Assembly (NCBI GenBank): GCA_035647855.1
Contig: DASRMP010000019.1
Coordinates: forward strand, 1 to 48,023
Reading direction: 5' to 3'
Origin: JAAZBW01 sp035647855
GTDB lineage: Bacteria > Actinomycetota > Actinomycetes > Actinomycetales > Actinomycetaceae
DNA: 48,023 nucleotides
Shown: positions 34,148 to 42,507 of the stretch, piece after piece
Layout: every line of letters starts with the position of its first letter
How positions within the stretch are numbered: the stretch's first letter is position 1
The notes under the pieces: model-generated
Database searches by the model: none
What the model was told of the DNA's origin: nothing
What the model saw: only the letters and a program-made list of their open reading frames with translations
Translations under genes and position numbers: made by a program

Positions 34148-35350
34148 ATGTCAGGACGATTGAAGGTCATGACCGTGGTCGGCACGCGGCCGGAGATCAT
34201 TCGGCTGTCCCGCATCATCGCGGCGTTCGAGGAGCACACGGACCACGTCCTGGTGCACACCGGACAGAACTACGACTACGAACTCAACGAGATCTTCTTC
34301 GAGGACCTCGGGCTGCGCCGCCCCGATCACTTCCTGAACGTGGACACGAGCTCGCTCGGCGCGACGCTCGGTGACGTGCTCCGCGGTACCGAGCGGGTCC
34401 TGAAAGAGGTACACCCGGATGCGATGGTGGTCCTCGGGGACACCAACTCCTGCATCTCCGCCCTCATGGCGAAACGGATGAAGGTGCCCGTCTACCACTG
34501 CGAGGCAGGCAATCGCTCCTTCGACCCCAACGTTCCCGAGGAGATCAACCGCCATCTGGTGGACCACGTGGCGGACTACAACCTGGTGTACACGGAGCAC
34601 TCCCGGAAGAACCTGCTGGCCGAAGGCCTGCACCCGTCACGAGTGATCCACATGGGCTCCCCCATGCGCGAAGTACTGGACTACTACGCCGAGCGAATCG
34701 GCAACTCCGACGTTCTCGGCCGGCTCGGCCTCAGCGAGGGCATGTACCTCGTGGCGTCCGTCCATCGCGAGGAGAACGTCGACGCCCCGGACCGGCTCGA
34801 ATCGGCGCTCAGGTCCCTCGCCGCTGTCGCAGCCGACCAGCAGGTGCCGATGCTCGTCTCCACCCACCCGCGCACTCGCAAGCGCATCGAGCAGTACGGC
34901 TTCGAGGCCGGCGCCGATGTCCTGCTCCACAAGCCGCTCGGATTCAGCGATTACGTCCGGCTGCAGAAATCCGCCCGGTGCGTGATCTCCGACTCGGGAA
35001 CCATCTCGGAGGACTCGACCATGCTGGGTTTCCCGGCCGTCACGATCCGCGACGCCATCGAACGACCGGAAGCCATCGACACGGGCGGGATCATCACAAC
35101 CGGCTTGGCGCCGGCAGACGTGGTCGATTCCGTACGCATCACAATCGCTCAGCATCGGCAATCGGGCGGGGCAGACTCGCCGGCCGATTACCACGTCTCC
35201 GACTCTTCGAGACGAGTCCTCAACCTCGTCCGGTCAACTGCGACTACCCACCACGCGCGAACCGGGATCCGGAGAATATCCGCCGGGACAACCGCCGAGC
35301 GACCACAGTCCATGGCTCCTTCCAGTGCCTCGGTGGAATCGAGCCAATGA
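34148..35350 (+). CDS. fnlC: UDP-sugar 2-epimerase, last step to UDP-L-FucNAc
   Basis: The 400-residue protein, from the ATG at 34148 two bases after the previous stop, matches non-hydrolysing UDP-GlcNAc 2-epimerases (MTVVGTRPEIIRLSRIIAAF, HTGQNYDYELNEIFFEDL, VYHCEAGNRSFDPNVPEEIN, ISDSGTISEDSTMLGFPAV). In FnlC/WbjD/Cap5G this fold inverts C2 to give UDP-L-FucNAc. The C-terminal 50 residues are more variable. Its stop overlaps the next start. Confidence 0.93.
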   Translation: MSGRLKVMTVVGTRPEIIRLSRIIAAFEEHTDHVLVHTGQNYDYELNEIFFEDLGLRRPDHFLNVDTSSLGATLGDVLRGTERVLKEVHPDAMVVLGDTNSCISALMAKRMKVPVYHCEAGNRSFDPNVPEEINRHLVDHVADYNLVYTEHSRKNLLAEGLHPSRVIHMGSPMREVLDYYAERIGNSDVLGRLGLSEGMYLVASVHREENVDAPDRLESALRSLAAVAADQQVPMLVSTHPRTRKRIEQYGFEAGADVLLHKPLGFSDYVRLQKSARCVISDSGTISEDSTMLGFPAVTIRDAIERPEAIDTGGIITTGLAPADVVDSVRITIAQHRQSGGADSPADYHVSDSSRRVLNLVRSTATTHHARTGIRRISAGTTAERPQSMAPSSASVESSQ

Positions 35351-36708
35351 GACCTCTTTCGACTCCAGCACGCTTCGAACCGGCCGGCGTTCTTCAGAGA
35401 AAGCAGACGGCTTCGGGCTACTATTGGGGACGCACGCTCCTTTCCCAGGATTCCCAACCCCTTGATCTCGTGATCATAGCGGCGCTGGCATTCACACTTC
35501 TTCTGCCGTCAACAAATACCTTCTTCGCGGTGCGAGCAATTGTCGCCCTGTTCGCCTTCGTGGCAACGCTGCGCCGCCCAGTTGATTCACCCGGCCTATC
35601 GTTTGTCATCACATTCACCTTGCTGGTCTTCATCAATCTGCTGATCGGTGCGATGACTGTCACTCTCATTGAGGGCGCGCTCGTGTGGAGTGATGTGCGC
35701 CATGAACTCTTGCGCTTCTCGTACTACTCGCTGCTTGCCCTGTCCGTCATGAAGCTTCGCTCCCGCTTCACCGTACTCCTGTTCTTGTGCAAGACGTTGC
35801 TGCTATTCCACCTGACCATTCAGGTGACCCAACTCATCAACGCGGACTTCATCAATCCCGTGATCGACGCCTTTTTTCCGTCGGGCGGGACGCATCTGGA
35901 ATTATCGACATACGATTGGCCGGCATTTCGGTCCGGGTCCATATACTTGAACCCGAACACCTACGTGATGTATCCGGTACTCTTCCTGGGCGTGTTTCTG
36001 CAGGCGAGGCGACTCTCGCAACGCCGCGGGACGCTCCTCTGGATCACGCTCTGCATGGCGTCCGTTGTCCTGACTGGCTCCCGAATGGGCCTCATTCTTT
36101 CCGTACTCGTACTTCTCGGATCGTGGGCAAGGCTGGAGAACTTCCCGAACGTGAGGCCCCTCCACTTGATGGGAGTGGTCGGTGGTATTCTCGGCGCCGC
36201 GCTTGCAGTGACCCTTATCGACCTTCAGGGTGGCGTGCGCGTATTCGATGTCTCGGGAGGCATGACCAGCTCCATTCAGTTCAAGTTCGAAATTCTTCTG
36301 GACGCGTTCGAGAACACAAATCCTCTGTACGTCCTATTTGGCAGCCTCGGGTCGCCGACTCCGGCTCCGCAAGATATGGAGATGGCACACATTCTTGTCA
36401 GTTTCGGACTCATGGGTGCCTTCTGGTACCTCTTCCTGCTGCGTTTTCTCGTCAAACGGAACTCGGAAACGTACGCATTCATTGCGGCAGCAGCAGTGAT
36501 GATCATGGTTTTTGCCGGCCTCGCAGCGTCCATAGTATTGAACCTGGCGGTGTTTCCTCTTTTCTTGATCGTGTTGTTGGTCAAGTGGTCCCAACCAGAG
36601 ACCGATCAGGTCGACGTTCAGGACGGCGTTCATGACGGCGTTCAGGACCGACCAGAGGCCAATCACGTCTATCTGCGGGCCAGAGCAACCCAGGGAGGGC
36701 GTCCATGA
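35347..36708 (+). CDS. Wzy-like polysaccharide polymerase, membrane protein
   Basis: From the ATG at 35347, which overlaps the previous stop, the product has 453 residues. It has around 10-12 membrane helices, a long extracytoplasmic loop before GSIYLNPNTYVMYPVLFLGV, then TGSRMGLILSVLVLLGSW and AHILVSFGLMGAFWYLF, as in O-antigen polymerases. Base composition is visibly less GC-rich than in neighbouring enzyme genes, as is common for Wzy/Wzx genes exchanged between strains. It is the second polymerase in the window. Confidence 0.82.
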   Translation: MRPLSTPARFEPAGVLQRKQTASGYYWGRTLLSQDSQPLDLVIIAALAFTLLLPSTNTFFAVRAIVALFAFVATLRRPVDSPGLSFVITFTLLVFINLLIGAMTVTLIEGALVWSDVRHELLRFSYYSLLALSVMKLRSRFTVLLFLCKTLLLFHLTIQVTQLINADFINPVIDAFFPSGGTHLELSTYDWPAFRSGSIYLNPNTYVMYPVLFLGVFLQARRLSQRRGTLLWITLCMASVVLTGSRMGLILSVLVLLGSWARLENFPNVRPLHLMGVVGGILGAALAVTLIDLQGGVRVFDVSGGMTSSIQFKFEILLDAFENTNPLYVLFGSLGSPTPAPQDMEMAHILVSFGLMGAFWYLFLLRFLVKRNSETYAFIAAAAVMIMVFAGLAASIVLNLAVFPLFLIVLLVKWSQPETDQVDVQDGVHDGVQDRPEANHVYLRARATQGGRP

Positions 36709-37769
36709 AGATCCTCGTTTTCAATGTTGCCGCCGAGAGCGCCGGGGCGCTTTCCATACTCAATTCGGCGCACAACGCGGCGTTCCGTACCGATGACCAC
36801 GAGTGGCTCTTCATTGTCAGCACTCCCACCCTCGAAGAGGCACCGCAACTGCGTGTGAAGCGATTCCCCTGGGTGAAGAAGAGCTGGCTCCACCGCCTTT
36901 GGTTCGATGCCTTCATGGCTCCCCGGATCGTGCGAGCGGAGCAGCCCCACGCCGTCGTCTCTCTCCAGAACGTGAGTATCCCTCGCGTGCGCCAACGGCA
37001 GATCGTGTACTTGCACACCGCGCTCCCCTTCTCGTCCTACCGTTTCGATCTCAGGAAGGAACCTGGGGCTTGGCTCTATCAGAGACTGATCACGCAGCTG
37101 ATACGGCGCTCGACGGCGTCGGCCAACGAGATCGTGGTGCAAGCCCCGTGGATGAGCCGAACAATTTCTGATATCAGCGGTATCGAGCAATCCCGAATAG
37201 AAGTGATTCGCCCAGTCGTCAGCCAATCCGGGCCGTCCGAACGGTACCGGCCAACGCCGGACAACCGCCGCAGATTCTTCTTCCCGGCAGGTGCGATATC
37301 GTACAAGAATCACGAACTGATCTTCGCGGCAGCCGAACAGTTGCAACGCGAGGGTACACACGTCGAGATTGTCTGCACCATTACCCATGAAGATCTCAGA
37401 AGTCTGGGAATCACGAGGACACCGGGCAACGTGCAACTTCTCGGCGAGATCCCGTTTCATGAGGTCCAGCGCAGGTACACCGAGAGCGTCCTCGTGTTTC
37501 CGTCACTTCTGGAAACAGTCGGGCTACCGCTCATGGAGGCACAGGCACAGCAAACATTCGTGCTGGCCGCCGATCTCCCCTACGCGCGCGACGCAACCGC
37601 TGGCTACGACAACGCTCACTTCTTTGATCCCCACGTGCCGGGCGAACTCGCCGCCATGATGACTTCCGTGGCGAACGGCTCGCTTCCCTATTCGACCGCC
37701 GCCGCGCCGCCGGCCTCACAGCAGTCCGACCCATGGGACGCCTTCATCAGTCTGGTCACCGATTCGTGA
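36705..37769 (+). CDS. Glycosyltransferase family 4
   Basis: The 354-residue protein has a GT4 fold with FFFPAGAISYKNHELIFAAA opening the second domain and VFPSLLETVGLPLMEAQAQQ as the donor site (EX7E type). NVSIPRVRQRQIVYLHTALP fits the N-terminal domain of mannosyl/rhamnosyl-type transferases, but the sugar cannot be assigned. It overlaps its neighbours by 4 bases on each side. Confidence 0.85.
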   Translation: MKILVFNVAAESAGALSILNSAHNAAFRTDDHEWLFIVSTPTLEEAPQLRVKRFPWVKKSWLHRLWFDAFMAPRIVRAEQPHAVVSLQNVSIPRVRQRQIVYLHTALPFSSYRFDLRKEPGAWLYQRLITQLIRRSTASANEIVVQAPWMSRTISDISGIEQSRIEVIRPVVSQSGPSERYRPTPDNRRRFFFPAGAISYKNHELIFAAAEQLQREGTHVEIVCTITHEDLRSLGITRTPGNVQLLGEIPFHEVQRRYTESVLVFPSLLETVGLPLMEAQAQQTFVLAADLPYARDATAGYDNAHFFDPHVPGELAAMMTSVANGSLPYSTAAAPPASQQSDPWDAFISLVTDS

Positions 37770-38962
37770 AGGCGCGCCTGCCATTCCTTACAGGGAATCG
37801 AATCCGTAGAATATCCAGCGCGATCGGCGCGAGCGGTCTTTCCAGCGGCGGTACCTTCCTTCTCTCGGTCTCCGTGGCGCGCACCGCCTCCGTATCGGGA
37901 GTCGGAATGTACGCACTCGCAATGGCCACGGTGACATTTGTTTCCGGGCTCGCCGTAGGAGCAATTTCCGAACCGCTCTCAAGTTTTATTCCGAATCGGG
38001 ACATCGTCATGGCCGCATCCCGGCGCGTCGCCGTCATCGGCGTCGTCGTCGCCCCGATGATCCTGATCCTGTCACTTGTCTTCAAATCACCAGAGATTGC
38101 GGCGGCGGGGATTCTGGCACCACTGATAGCGCTTTTCAACCACTATCAGTACTCTGCCATCGCGTTACGCGGCGGAATTGCCCCTATTCTACTGGAACTT
38201 CCCCGCACGCTCGTCGCGATTCTGGCCGTCATCTCATCCGTCATATTGCCACTGAACGCAGCGGTCTATTTCATTGCCTGGATCGGCGCAATATCCTTGA
38301 CCTCTCTTGCCGTTCTAATCCATTCCCGGGTTCGCAAATCTGATACCGCACTGCCCGAGTTCTCCAGCACACCGTTCACTCTCGAGTTTCTCCTCGGGAC
38401 GGGGTCCGTGCAACTCATGACGTTCTTGATCGGCGGCTTTGCGGGCACCGAAGTCAACGGAGCAATTCGCGGCGGCGGTACTGTATACGGACCGATTTCC
38501 TTGCTGGTGAGCGCCGTCCAGATGCTGTTCATTCCGTTTCTCGCCTCATCGGGTTCCGCGCGCTACGCTCACGCAATTCGTCTTTCCGTTCTTGGAGGAC
38601 TTGCAGCGGGCGCCGGTGTACTGCTGCTTCTCGCGGTGCCGGACGAGCTCGGAGTCGTTCTATTGGGAGAAACCTGGGCAGTCGCCCGTCCGCTTCTGCC
38701 AATGATGGGAGTCGATGTCATTGCCGCCACCGCTTACGGACCGCTCGTTGCCGGACTGAAGTCGGTCCGCGACGGCACTCGCCTGTTGAGGACTCGTGCC
38801 ATTCTCAGTCCGGTCCGGGTGGTCGCGGTGGTGGTCTGCGCGATTCATTGGGGCGCGTTCGGAGCGGTTACCGCTCTTGCTGCCGCAGCGGTTCTTTCAC
38901 TTCTGCTCTGGAACTTCGAACTCCGGAATTCACTCAAGAACTTGGAGGAGACGACGCTGTGA
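37766..38962 (+). CDS. Wzx-like flippase of second polysaccharide operon
   Basis: From the GTG at 37766 (overlapping the previous stop, GTGA) the product has 398 residues and about 12 membrane helices with few charged residues. Layout and position suit a repeat-unit flippase or a related polysaccharide export protein. It shares the lower GC of the polymerase gene nearby. It is the third flippase-like gene in the window. Confidence 0.8.
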   Translation: MKARLPFLTGNRIRRISSAIGASGLSSGGTFLLSVSVARTASVSGVGMYALAMATVTFVSGLAVGAISEPLSSFIPNRDIVMAASRRVAVIGVVVAPMILILSLVFKSPEIAAAGILAPLIALFNHYQYSAIALRGGIAPILLELPRTLVAILAVISSVILPLNAAVYFIAWIGAISLTSLAVLIHSRVRKSDTALPEFSSTPFTLEFLLGTGSVQLMTFLIGGFAGTEVNGAIRGGGTVYGPISLLVSAVQMLFIPFLASSGSARYAHAIRLSVLGGLAAGAGVLLLLAVPDELGVVLLGETWAVARPLLPMMGVDVIAATAYGPLVAGLKSVRDGTRLLRTRAILSPVRVVAVVVCAIHWGAFGAVTALAAAAVLSLLLWNFELRNSLKNLEETTL

Positions 38963-39753
38963 AGCAACTGGATATGCCCGAGGTTCGTGACATCCGACTT
39001 CAAGTCCTCGACGAAGTGGCCGCCTACTGCCGCGGAGCGGGCCTGACCTGGTTCGCTGCCGCCGGAACGCTGATTGGCGCGCTTCGACACCAAGGCTTCA
39101 TCCCATGGGACGATGACATCGACCTCGCGCTGCCGCGCCCGGACTTCGAGCGCTTCCTCCGGGAGTTCGACGCCCCAGGTTTCAAGGTCGCGAGCCTGGT
39201 TCACGATCCGCACAACTCGTTCCCCTTCGCGAAGGTCTGGCGCGAAGGCACGCTGCTCGTCGAAGACGCGAATCTGGGCGTGCCGATCGGCATCAACATT
39301 GACGTCTTCCCGATCGACGGGCTCGGCAACGGAGTTCGCGCCGCTCGTCTCCGCGTCAGTCGCATCCTGCTTCTTCGCTCTCTTTTCGGTCTGCGCACTA
39401 TCCGCACTCGGAGCGGGCGCGCCCCCCTGAAGAACCTCGGCTTGGCAGTTGGCCGGGCAGTGACGGCGCCTGTGCGCCCAGCCATGCTCTCTCGCCGCAT
39501 CACGGACCTGGCGACTGCACACTCCCTGGAAGAGAGCCGGCTCGCCGGAATTGCGGTTTGGCAGAACGGGCTGGGCGAGATCACCCCGGCCGATACGTTC
39601 GCGTCATCAACGGTCGTTCACTTCGAGTCACGGGAGTTGCCCGCGCCTGTTGGGTACGACGCTTGGCTCCAGGGCTCCTACGGAGACTGGCGCACTCCTC
39701 CGCCACCGGAGAAGCGCGTCACCCACCACGCGTACTCCGCATACCGGGTCTAG
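38959..39753 (+). CDS. LicD family phosphotransferase
   Basis: From the GTG at 38959, with GGAGGAG just upstream and a GTGA overlap, the protein has 264 residues. The LicD core is clear: LTWFAAAGTLIGALRHQGFI followed by PWDDDIDLALPRPDFERF with the metal-binding Asp cluster, and PIGINIDVFPIDGL. LicD proteins transfer phosphocholine, or related phospho-substituents, onto glycans. No choline uptake or activation genes are in the window, so the group transferred is open. Confidence 0.92.
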   Translation: MKQLDMPEVRDIRLQVLDEVAAYCRGAGLTWFAAAGTLIGALRHQGFIPWDDDIDLALPRPDFERFLREFDAPGFKVASLVHDPHNSFPFAKVWREGTLLVEDANLGVPIGINIDVFPIDGLGNGVRAARLRVSRILLLRSLFGLRTIRTRSGRAPLKNLGLAVGRAVTAPVRPAMLSRRITDLATAHSLEESRLAGIAVWQNGLGEITPADTFASSTVVHFESRELPAPVGYDAWLQGSYGDWRTPPPPEKRVTHHAYSAYRV

Positions 39754-39900
39754 CGACCTTTGTTTGTCGTACTTCCGTCTGATAACTCCCTGACCGGGAG
39801 GTTGGTCCTACTCGGCATAGGCATCGATCGATAACACTCGTGGCATTCCTCCGTACCGATGAACGGGGAACGATTCGATCGGCCGACCGGGAGAACTCAC
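39754..39900. other. Gap between licD-like and GNAT-like genes
   Basis: About 147 bases without a convincing gene. CTCCCTGACCGGGAG (a 5-base-stem hairpin near 39786-39800) could end the operon. No strong promoter is evident for the next gene, which has its own ribosome site (GGGAGAA). Confidence 0.35.
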
Positions 39901-40821
39901 GTGGCAGACAGCATTGGCGGCCTGCCTCCGTCAGCAGTGCGTGTACTGACCGAGGATGAAATGGCCCAGTGGAGGCGCGAGCGGCGCAGCCGAGGACAGC
40001 GTACGGTGCGGTCGGGGGATCACTGGTGGCTCGATACCCGGGGCTTTTCTCGGCCGCTGCACTTCGCTGCCACCATCCCGGCTGCGCAGATCCGCCGACC
40101 CACGCCGTACTGCTGGGCCTATCACGCACTTCTCCCTCCCGAGGATGTTGAGGCGGCCAATGTTTGGAGCCCGCTCCATATGGTGGAGGATGCGGCCAGT
40201 TATGGCTTGCACTCGCTGAGTAGATCTCGGCGGAAGGATGTGCGGCGGGGCCGCAGGATGTTCGAGTTGGTGCATCTGACAGATGGCGGGATGCTCGCAG
40301 AGCATGGCTGGCGCATCTATTCGGCCAACGAGCGGCGATTGGGGTTGACTCCCGAGGTAGGTGAAAAGGAGTATCGGGAGCGGGTGGGCCCCTGGGCGGA
40401 GGATAGCCGTCGTCTCGTCGTGGGGGCGTTGCAGGACGGAAAGTTGGTGGCATACCAGAAGTCGTTCGCTGTGGATGGCACCGCCTATCTCGCTGACATC
40501 TATCTTTCGGACGCGGCTCGGAAGAACAACGTCAGCGCCTATCTCGACTATGAAATGGCACAGCTGTACCGCAAGAGCGGCCTGGTGAAGCGGATCTGCG
40601 CCGGCCCACCCCTCCCGGAACGGCCGAGGGTGAGCGAATTCAAACGAAGCATGGGTATGCCCATCGTGTTCCTGCCCGCCCGTTTCTGGGCACCCGGACC
40701 CGTCGCTCGAATGCTTTCCAGGGTGAGACCCGGGATCCACTATCGGGCAACAGGCGTTCCCCCGCGAAACATGAAAGACGCCGAACTCGCCGAACTCGGT
40801 GTGCTCGATCGTGATCCGTGA
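39901..40821 (+). CDS. FemAB/GNAT-like acyltransferase
   Basis: The frame opens at an ATG at 39859, but the GTG at 39901 follows GGGAGAA at ideal spacing and is preferred (306 residues). The C-terminal half shows a GNAT-like pattern: WRIYSANERRLGLTPEVGEK, RRLVVGALQDGKLVAYQKSF, AVDGTAYLADIYLSDAARKN. GLHSLSRSRRKDVRRGRRMF resembles the basic segment of FemAB-type proteins. It may acylate an amino sugar of the second polymer. The family call rests on fold-like pattern, not on a decisive motif. Confidence 0.6.
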   Translation: MADSIGGLPPSAVRVLTEDEMAQWRRERRSRGQRTVRSGDHWWLDTRGFSRPLHFAATIPAAQIRRPTPYCWAYHALLPPEDVEAANVWSPLHMVEDAASYGLHSLSRSRRKDVRRGRRMFELVHLTDGGMLAEHGWRIYSANERRLGLTPEVGEKEYRERVGPWAEDSRRLVVGALQDGKLVAYQKSFAVDGTAYLADIYLSDAARKNNVSAYLDYEMAQLYRKSGLVKRICAGPPLPERPRVSEFKRSMGMPIVFLPARFWAPGPVARMLSRVRPGIHYRATGVPPRNMKDAELAELGVLDRDP

Positions 40822-41020
40822 TGGGTACCCGCCACTCCTGTACTGCGTAGCTGCCGTAACCGCTTGATCTCCTGCGGGCATCTTGGCCGCGGCTTTCAGC
40901 CACTACTCCGAGAACAGCCGTCTTCAGCCCAGAACGGTCCCGCCGACACGGGTGAACGGGACCACTCCGAGAACAGCCGTCTTCAGCCCAGAACAGTCCC
41001 GTCCACAGGGGCGAACGGAG
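40822..41020. repeat. 59-base-spaced direct repeat
   Basis: A 38-base block beginning ACTCCGAGAACAGCCGTC occurs at 40905-40942 and again at 40964-41001 with one mismatch. No gene is seen between the GNAT-like gene and the symmetric repeat that follows. Confidence 0.85.
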
Positions 41021-41310
41021 ACTACTGTAGGAGTTCCGCTCCACGCGGATGGATCCCACCCCGCCGAGGGAAGATTTGGCCCCGTTTTGGCCGGTTCGCG
41101 GCCCCTCCGGACCAGCGGATCCGTCTCCTGTAGGCGTTTGGCATCTTATGTAGGCGTTTGGCACGTGTTTAACTCCTACACTAGAAGCCAAACGCCTACA
41201 GGAGTTGCTCAGCTACCGGTTCAAGGGGCTCCGCTACCGGTTGAACAGGCTGAAAAGCACCCACGGAGCGTACGAAACCAGCACGCTCTGCCGAAACTCC
41301 TACAGAAGTA
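41021..41310. repeat. Large mirror-symmetric inverted repeat with six 14-base core sites
   Basis: TGTAGGMGTTTNGC-type cores lie at 41026, 41129 and 41149 on the plus strand and at 41167-41180, 41187-41200 and 41291-41304 on the minus strand. Spacings are 103 and 20 bases on the left and 20 and 104 on the right, so the block is symmetric about 41165. Inside it 41125-41142 and 41187-41204 are a perfect 18-base inverted repeat, and the outer arms are diverged copies of each other (CCGGTTCGCGGCCCCT against CCGGTAGCGGAGCCCCT). No protein gene is seen. Confidence 0.8.
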
Positions 41311-41401
41311 ACAGACGCAGCCGCTCCAGCCCCTCGCACACGGCCCTCCAGCCAAGCTGGCTTGCCCGAACCCGGACGATGGCTCTTCGGGCGACTCCCC
41401 A

Positions 41402-41492
41402 ATGACTCTCCCGGTGGGTCTCCCGGTAACTCCCCCGGTAACTCTCTCGGTAACCTCTCCCGGTGGGTCCCCCGGGGGCTCTCCCGATAACT
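41402..41492. repeat. Degenerate 12-18-base CTCCCGGTAACT repeats
   Basis: Imperfect copies of CTCCCGGTAACT, with variants CTCCCGGTGGGT and CTCTCGGTAACC, run up to the hairpin repeat at 41494. Together with the array after the hairpin they fill the 3' side of the protease operon. Confidence 0.7.
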
Positions 41493-41493
41493 C

Positions 41494-41554
41494 TCGGGGG
41501 ACGTGAGCTTGGTTCGCCTGAGTAACCAAGCTCACGTCCCCCGAACACACTTCC
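41494..41554. repeat. Interspersed hairpin repeat, copy 1
   Basis: A 21-base perfect stem (41494-41514 with 41524-41544) encloses a 9-base loop. The stem core is GGGGACGTGAGCTTGGTT and the tail CCCCCGAACACACTTCC. A second copy is at 46495. It could serve as a bidirectional terminator, but it lies 120 bases past the protease stop and has no T-run. Confidence 0.9.
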
Positions 41555-41562
41555 TCTCCGTG

Positions 41563-41664
41563 CCTGCAACCCGTCCGGGCTGGCAACCCGTCCGGGTCTA
41601 CACCCTCTCCGGGCCTGCAACCAGTCCGGGCTGGCAACCAGTCCGGGCTGGCAACCCGTCCGGG
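41563..41664. repeat. 17-base tandem repeat, 6 copies
   Basis: Six copies of a 17-base unit close to CTGGCAACCCGTCCGGG fill the space between the hairpin repeat and the stop codon of the serine protease gene. Confidence 0.9.
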
Positions 41665-41665
41665 C

Positions 41666-42505
41666 CTACATCCAGGCGTTCAGCTGCTTGATGACGTCGT
41701 CGGAAATGCGGACCGCGAGGTTGTGCGTGCGTCGCGTGTTCCCAGAGGCGTCAACCGCGAGAACCTCAGCCGGCGCCACGTGCACCCCCACCAGGTTTCG
41801 GCGCCCGGACTTCGAGTACCAGACCCACATCGGGCCGCCGCTCTGACCCTTTCCCGTATCGACGTCGTGCATCACCACCCGTTCCCGGTTGCGCAGCTTC
41901 CCGCCGGCCACCTCAGTCGCCCGCTTTGCTGTCCCCTTCCCGGACCACAGAGTCCCGGCCGGCTTGTCGCCCGCGTATCCCGCCACGTTCACCGTGATGC
42001 CGTCCAGCTGAGCCACCGCCAACCCACCAAGCGCGGAGCCGGCACCCCACTTGGGATCACTCCAATACCCCAGCGGCCGATTCTGCAAGGCCGAGAACTT
42101 CCGCGTCCCGATCGAGTCGTCGAGCGTGATGAGCGCGTAGTCGAAGTCCCTGTTGGACTTGCCCTTCTGCACCCACCGAGGATGAGTCTTCCAGCTCGCC
42201 GCATCAATCGTCCCGAACGGCTTCCTCGAACCATTCCGGCCCGGAGTCACGCGGATGCTCTGGGTCTTCAGCCGCCCGTCGTCGGACAACAGATTGTGTG
42301 CGGCGGTCAGGACGTGGCGCGGACCGATGAGCACGCCCGTGCCTGCCTGCTTCTTTTCGGCGTAGCGCTCCCCCGGGTCGAGGTAGGTGATGTCGAGATG
42401 GCAGACCCACCGCCAAGGCACCAGAGTCGTGTCCACAATTCGCGTGCGCCCATCGGGAGAGTGCAACACCTCGAGCTCCCGCTGCAGCCCCGCACGTTCG
42501 CGCAT
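41666..42505 (-). CDS. Trypsin-like serine protease
   Basis: The 279-residue protein has a chymotrypsin-fold triad: His70 in GPRHVLTAAHNLL, Asp122 in RDFDYALITLDD and Ser222 in DTGKGQSGGPMWVW. It most resembles the V8/glutamyl-endopeptidase-like group. No signal peptide is visible; the N-terminus (MRERAGLQRELEVLHSPDGR) is charged, so it is either cytoplasmic or exported by an unusual route. It is the last gene of a four-gene operon and lies 2 bases after the previous stop; the ribosome site is weak, so coupling is likely. It may cut the Glu-rich first protein of the operon; that is inference. Confidence 0.88.
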   Translation of the reverse strand: MRERAGLQRELEVLHSPDGRTRIVDTTLVPWRWVCHLDITYLDPGERYAEKKQAGTGVLIGPRHVLTAAHNLLSDDGRLKTQSIRVTPGRNGSRKPFGTIDAASWKTHPRWVQKGKSNRDFDYALITLDDSIGTRKFSALQNRPLGYWSDPKWGAGSALGGLAVAQLDGITVNVAGYAGDKPAGTLWSGKGTAKRATEVAGGKLRNRERVVMHDVDTGKGQSGGPMWVWYSKSGRRNLVGVHVAPAEVLAVDASGNTRRTHNLAVRISDDVIKQLNAWM

Positions 42506-42507
42506 GG

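Noticed and set aside
40883..41405. Small ORFs across the symmetric repeat
   Set aside because: They arise from repeated units, lack ribosome sites and differ between the arms; the symmetry is at DNA level.
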